From Chryseobacterium sp. BLS98 (lineage in GTDB: Bacteria; Bacteroidota; Bacteroidia; Flavobacteriales; Weeksellaceae): a DNA stretch of 64,000 nucleotides. The stretch is from the NCBI RefSeq assembly GCF_001045445.1, contig NZ_LFNF01000002.1:434001-498000 (forward strand), given 5' to 3'. The position numbers and the translations under genes were made by a program. Shown here one piece after another: positions 63,232 through 64,000 of the stretch (positions are counted from its first letter, which is position 1; every line of letters starts with the position of its first letter). Under the pieces are notes generated by a model, which saw only the letters and a program-made list of their open reading frames with translations, searched no databases and was not told the origin of the DNA.

Positions 63232-63798
63232 ATGCTTAAAAACACATTTTTTATACTTTTTGCTGGTTCTTTTCTATTAATTAGCTGTGATTATAAAGAA
63301 AAAGAAAAAAATCTCACAGAAAGAGAAAAGCAATTACTGGAAAAAGAAAAACTATTTGCAAAAAAAGAATCCGAATATCAGTCTCTTTTAAAAATGAGAG
63401 ACAGCATTTTTTCTAAGAAAGATTCCGTAAAGATAGTTCTGTGGCCTGAAGAAATCTCCGGACCCTGGAACGGAAAAGTGATCTGTACAGAATCCAACTG
63501 CAGTGATTATGTAGTAGGTGATCAGCGTACGGATATCTGGGAATTCGACAGTGATTCGATTCATTTGTCTACAAAAATTATCAATAACAATAATCTGGTA
63601 AGGCTATATTCCGGCAAATTTGAAAATAACGAAATCAAACTTAATTTCAAAACGGATTCCACTTCCCAGAAAAAAGTAGAAATGAATGTTCTGCTGAATG
63701 ATATTTCCGACACCAAGCTGAAAGGAACAAGAACCATTACTACCGACAACGGCTGTACTGCCAAGTTTTCCGTCGAATTAGTACGTTCCACAAAATAA
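63232..63798 (+). CDS. lipoprotein with coiled coil, unknown function
   Basis: 188 residues. Lipobox LLISC (Cys19), then a strongly charged heptad helix (about residues 22-62, KEKEKNLTEREKQLLEKEK) likely to be a coiled coil, and a C-terminal beta-rich domain (WNGKVICTESNCSDYVVGDQRT...). The two Cys in VICTESNCSD and one in NGCTAKF may pair. No family is recognised. It is 10 bp before the antiporter gene, so they may share a transcript. Confidence 0.75.
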   Translation: MLKNTFFILFAGSFLLISCDYKEKEKNLTEREKQLLEKEKLFAKKESEYQSLLKMRDSIFSKKDSVKIVLWPEEISGPWNGKVICTESNCSDYVVGDQRTDIWEFDSDSIHLSTKIINNNNLVRLYSGKFENNEIKLNFKTDSTSQKKVEMNVLLNDISDTKLKGTRTITTDNGCTAKFSVELVRSTK

Positions 63799-63808
63799 AA
63801 AAACACCT

Positions 63809-64000
63809 ATGATTTTACTGAGTATACATAATCTGAGTTTTCCTATAGAAGATCCGGTCTTAAAATTCCTGTTGGTATTGGTTATCATCCTTGCCGCTCC
63901 CCTGCTTTTGAATAAAATTAAAGTTCCGCATCTGCTGGGGCTTATCATTGCCGGAGCAGTAATCGGACCTAATGGATTTAACGTGCTGGCAAGGGACAGC
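63809..64000 (+). CDS. cation:proton antiporter (CPA2/Kef-type), 5' end
   Basis: Only the first 64 residues are present; the frame runs off the window. MILLSIHNLSFPIEDPVLKF, then a hydrophobic helix LLVLVIILAAPLLLNKI, then KVPHLLGLIIAGAVIGPNGFNVL, the usual first signature of Na+(K+)/H+ antiporters of the CPA2 family. Subfamily cannot be fixed from this part. Confidence 0.85.
   Translation, partial: MILLSIHNLSFPIEDPVLKFLLVLVIILAAPLLLNKIKVPHLLGLIIAGAVIGPNGFNVLARDS

Noticed and set aside
1..64000. tRNA, rRNA, CRISPR, IS element or prophage
   Set aside because: I looked for cloverleaf-like ends, spaced direct repeats, transposase or integrase proteins and phage genes, and found none.

Overview
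The window looks like the chromosome of a Chryseobacterium-type flavobacterium (phylum Bacteroidota). It is AT-rich and lacks Shine-Dalgarno-like leaders. Several promoters carry the Bacteroidota -7 motif TAnnTTTG. It encodes the gliding/type IX secretion genes gldJ, porU and porV, T9SS-type sorting tails, a TonB-dependent receptor, many small lipoproteins and a FabH/AnmK/LptC/MurF housekeeping set typical of the group. I see no rRNA, tRNA, CRISPR array, insertion sequence or prophage. Genus assignment is inference from gene content and protein style.

Layout. 1-939 is the 5' part of mnmE, running off the left edge. 1322-3596 holds a Crp/Fnr regulator, a saccharopine-dehydrogenase-like protein and a quinone reductase. 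3936-7731 has an aminopeptidase P and a divergent group ending in topoisomerase IB. 7773-8666 is an AraC regulator. 8856-19543 is a long one-strand block for urea use: a small secreted protein, ureA-ureB-ureC, a beta-barrel protein, ureE-ureF-ureG-ureD, a probable nickel permease, a urea transporter and a TonB-dependent receptor. 19961-22505 holds pruA and two small lipoproteins. 22997-33381 is a mosaic of single genes (TPR-AraC regulator, thioredoxin, surface protein, fabH, corA, a patatin, an HxlR/quinone-reductase pair, tag). 33685-35136 is an unknown small protein plus a DoxD-DoxA membrane protein. 35363-40169 is a drug-efflux operon (tetR, tolC, emrA/hlyD, emrB). 40430-49013 holds holB, a beta-barrel-lptC-anmK operon, a Nudix gene, murF and gldJ. 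49178-54301 is porU-porV. 54643-64000 holds a FUSC transporter, a phosphopantetheinyl transferase, ahcY, a BspA-like T9SS cargo, purE, a 46-residue double-glycine-leader cysteine peptide, an EamA exporter, a lipoprotein and the start of a cation:proton antiporter.

How they work together. The urea block could carry urea and nickel from the outer membrane to the cytoplasm, mature urease and release ammonia. GldJ, PorU and PorV belong to the T9SS/gliding apparatus, and the BspA-like protein at 59432 carries a matching sorting tail. The HxlR gene and the divergent oxidoreductase look like a self-contained redox-stress switch.

The most unusual material is intergenic. (1) Several spacers are built from 7-bp units kept in exact register, with a different unit at each site, and often arranged as two inverted arms. 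(2) Three copies of a two-hairpin REP-like element show compensatory stem changes. (3) Four genes place the -7 promoter motif only 4-5 nt from the ATG, suggesting leaderless mRNAs. (4) The short cysteine-rich GG-leader peptide has no transporter nearby.
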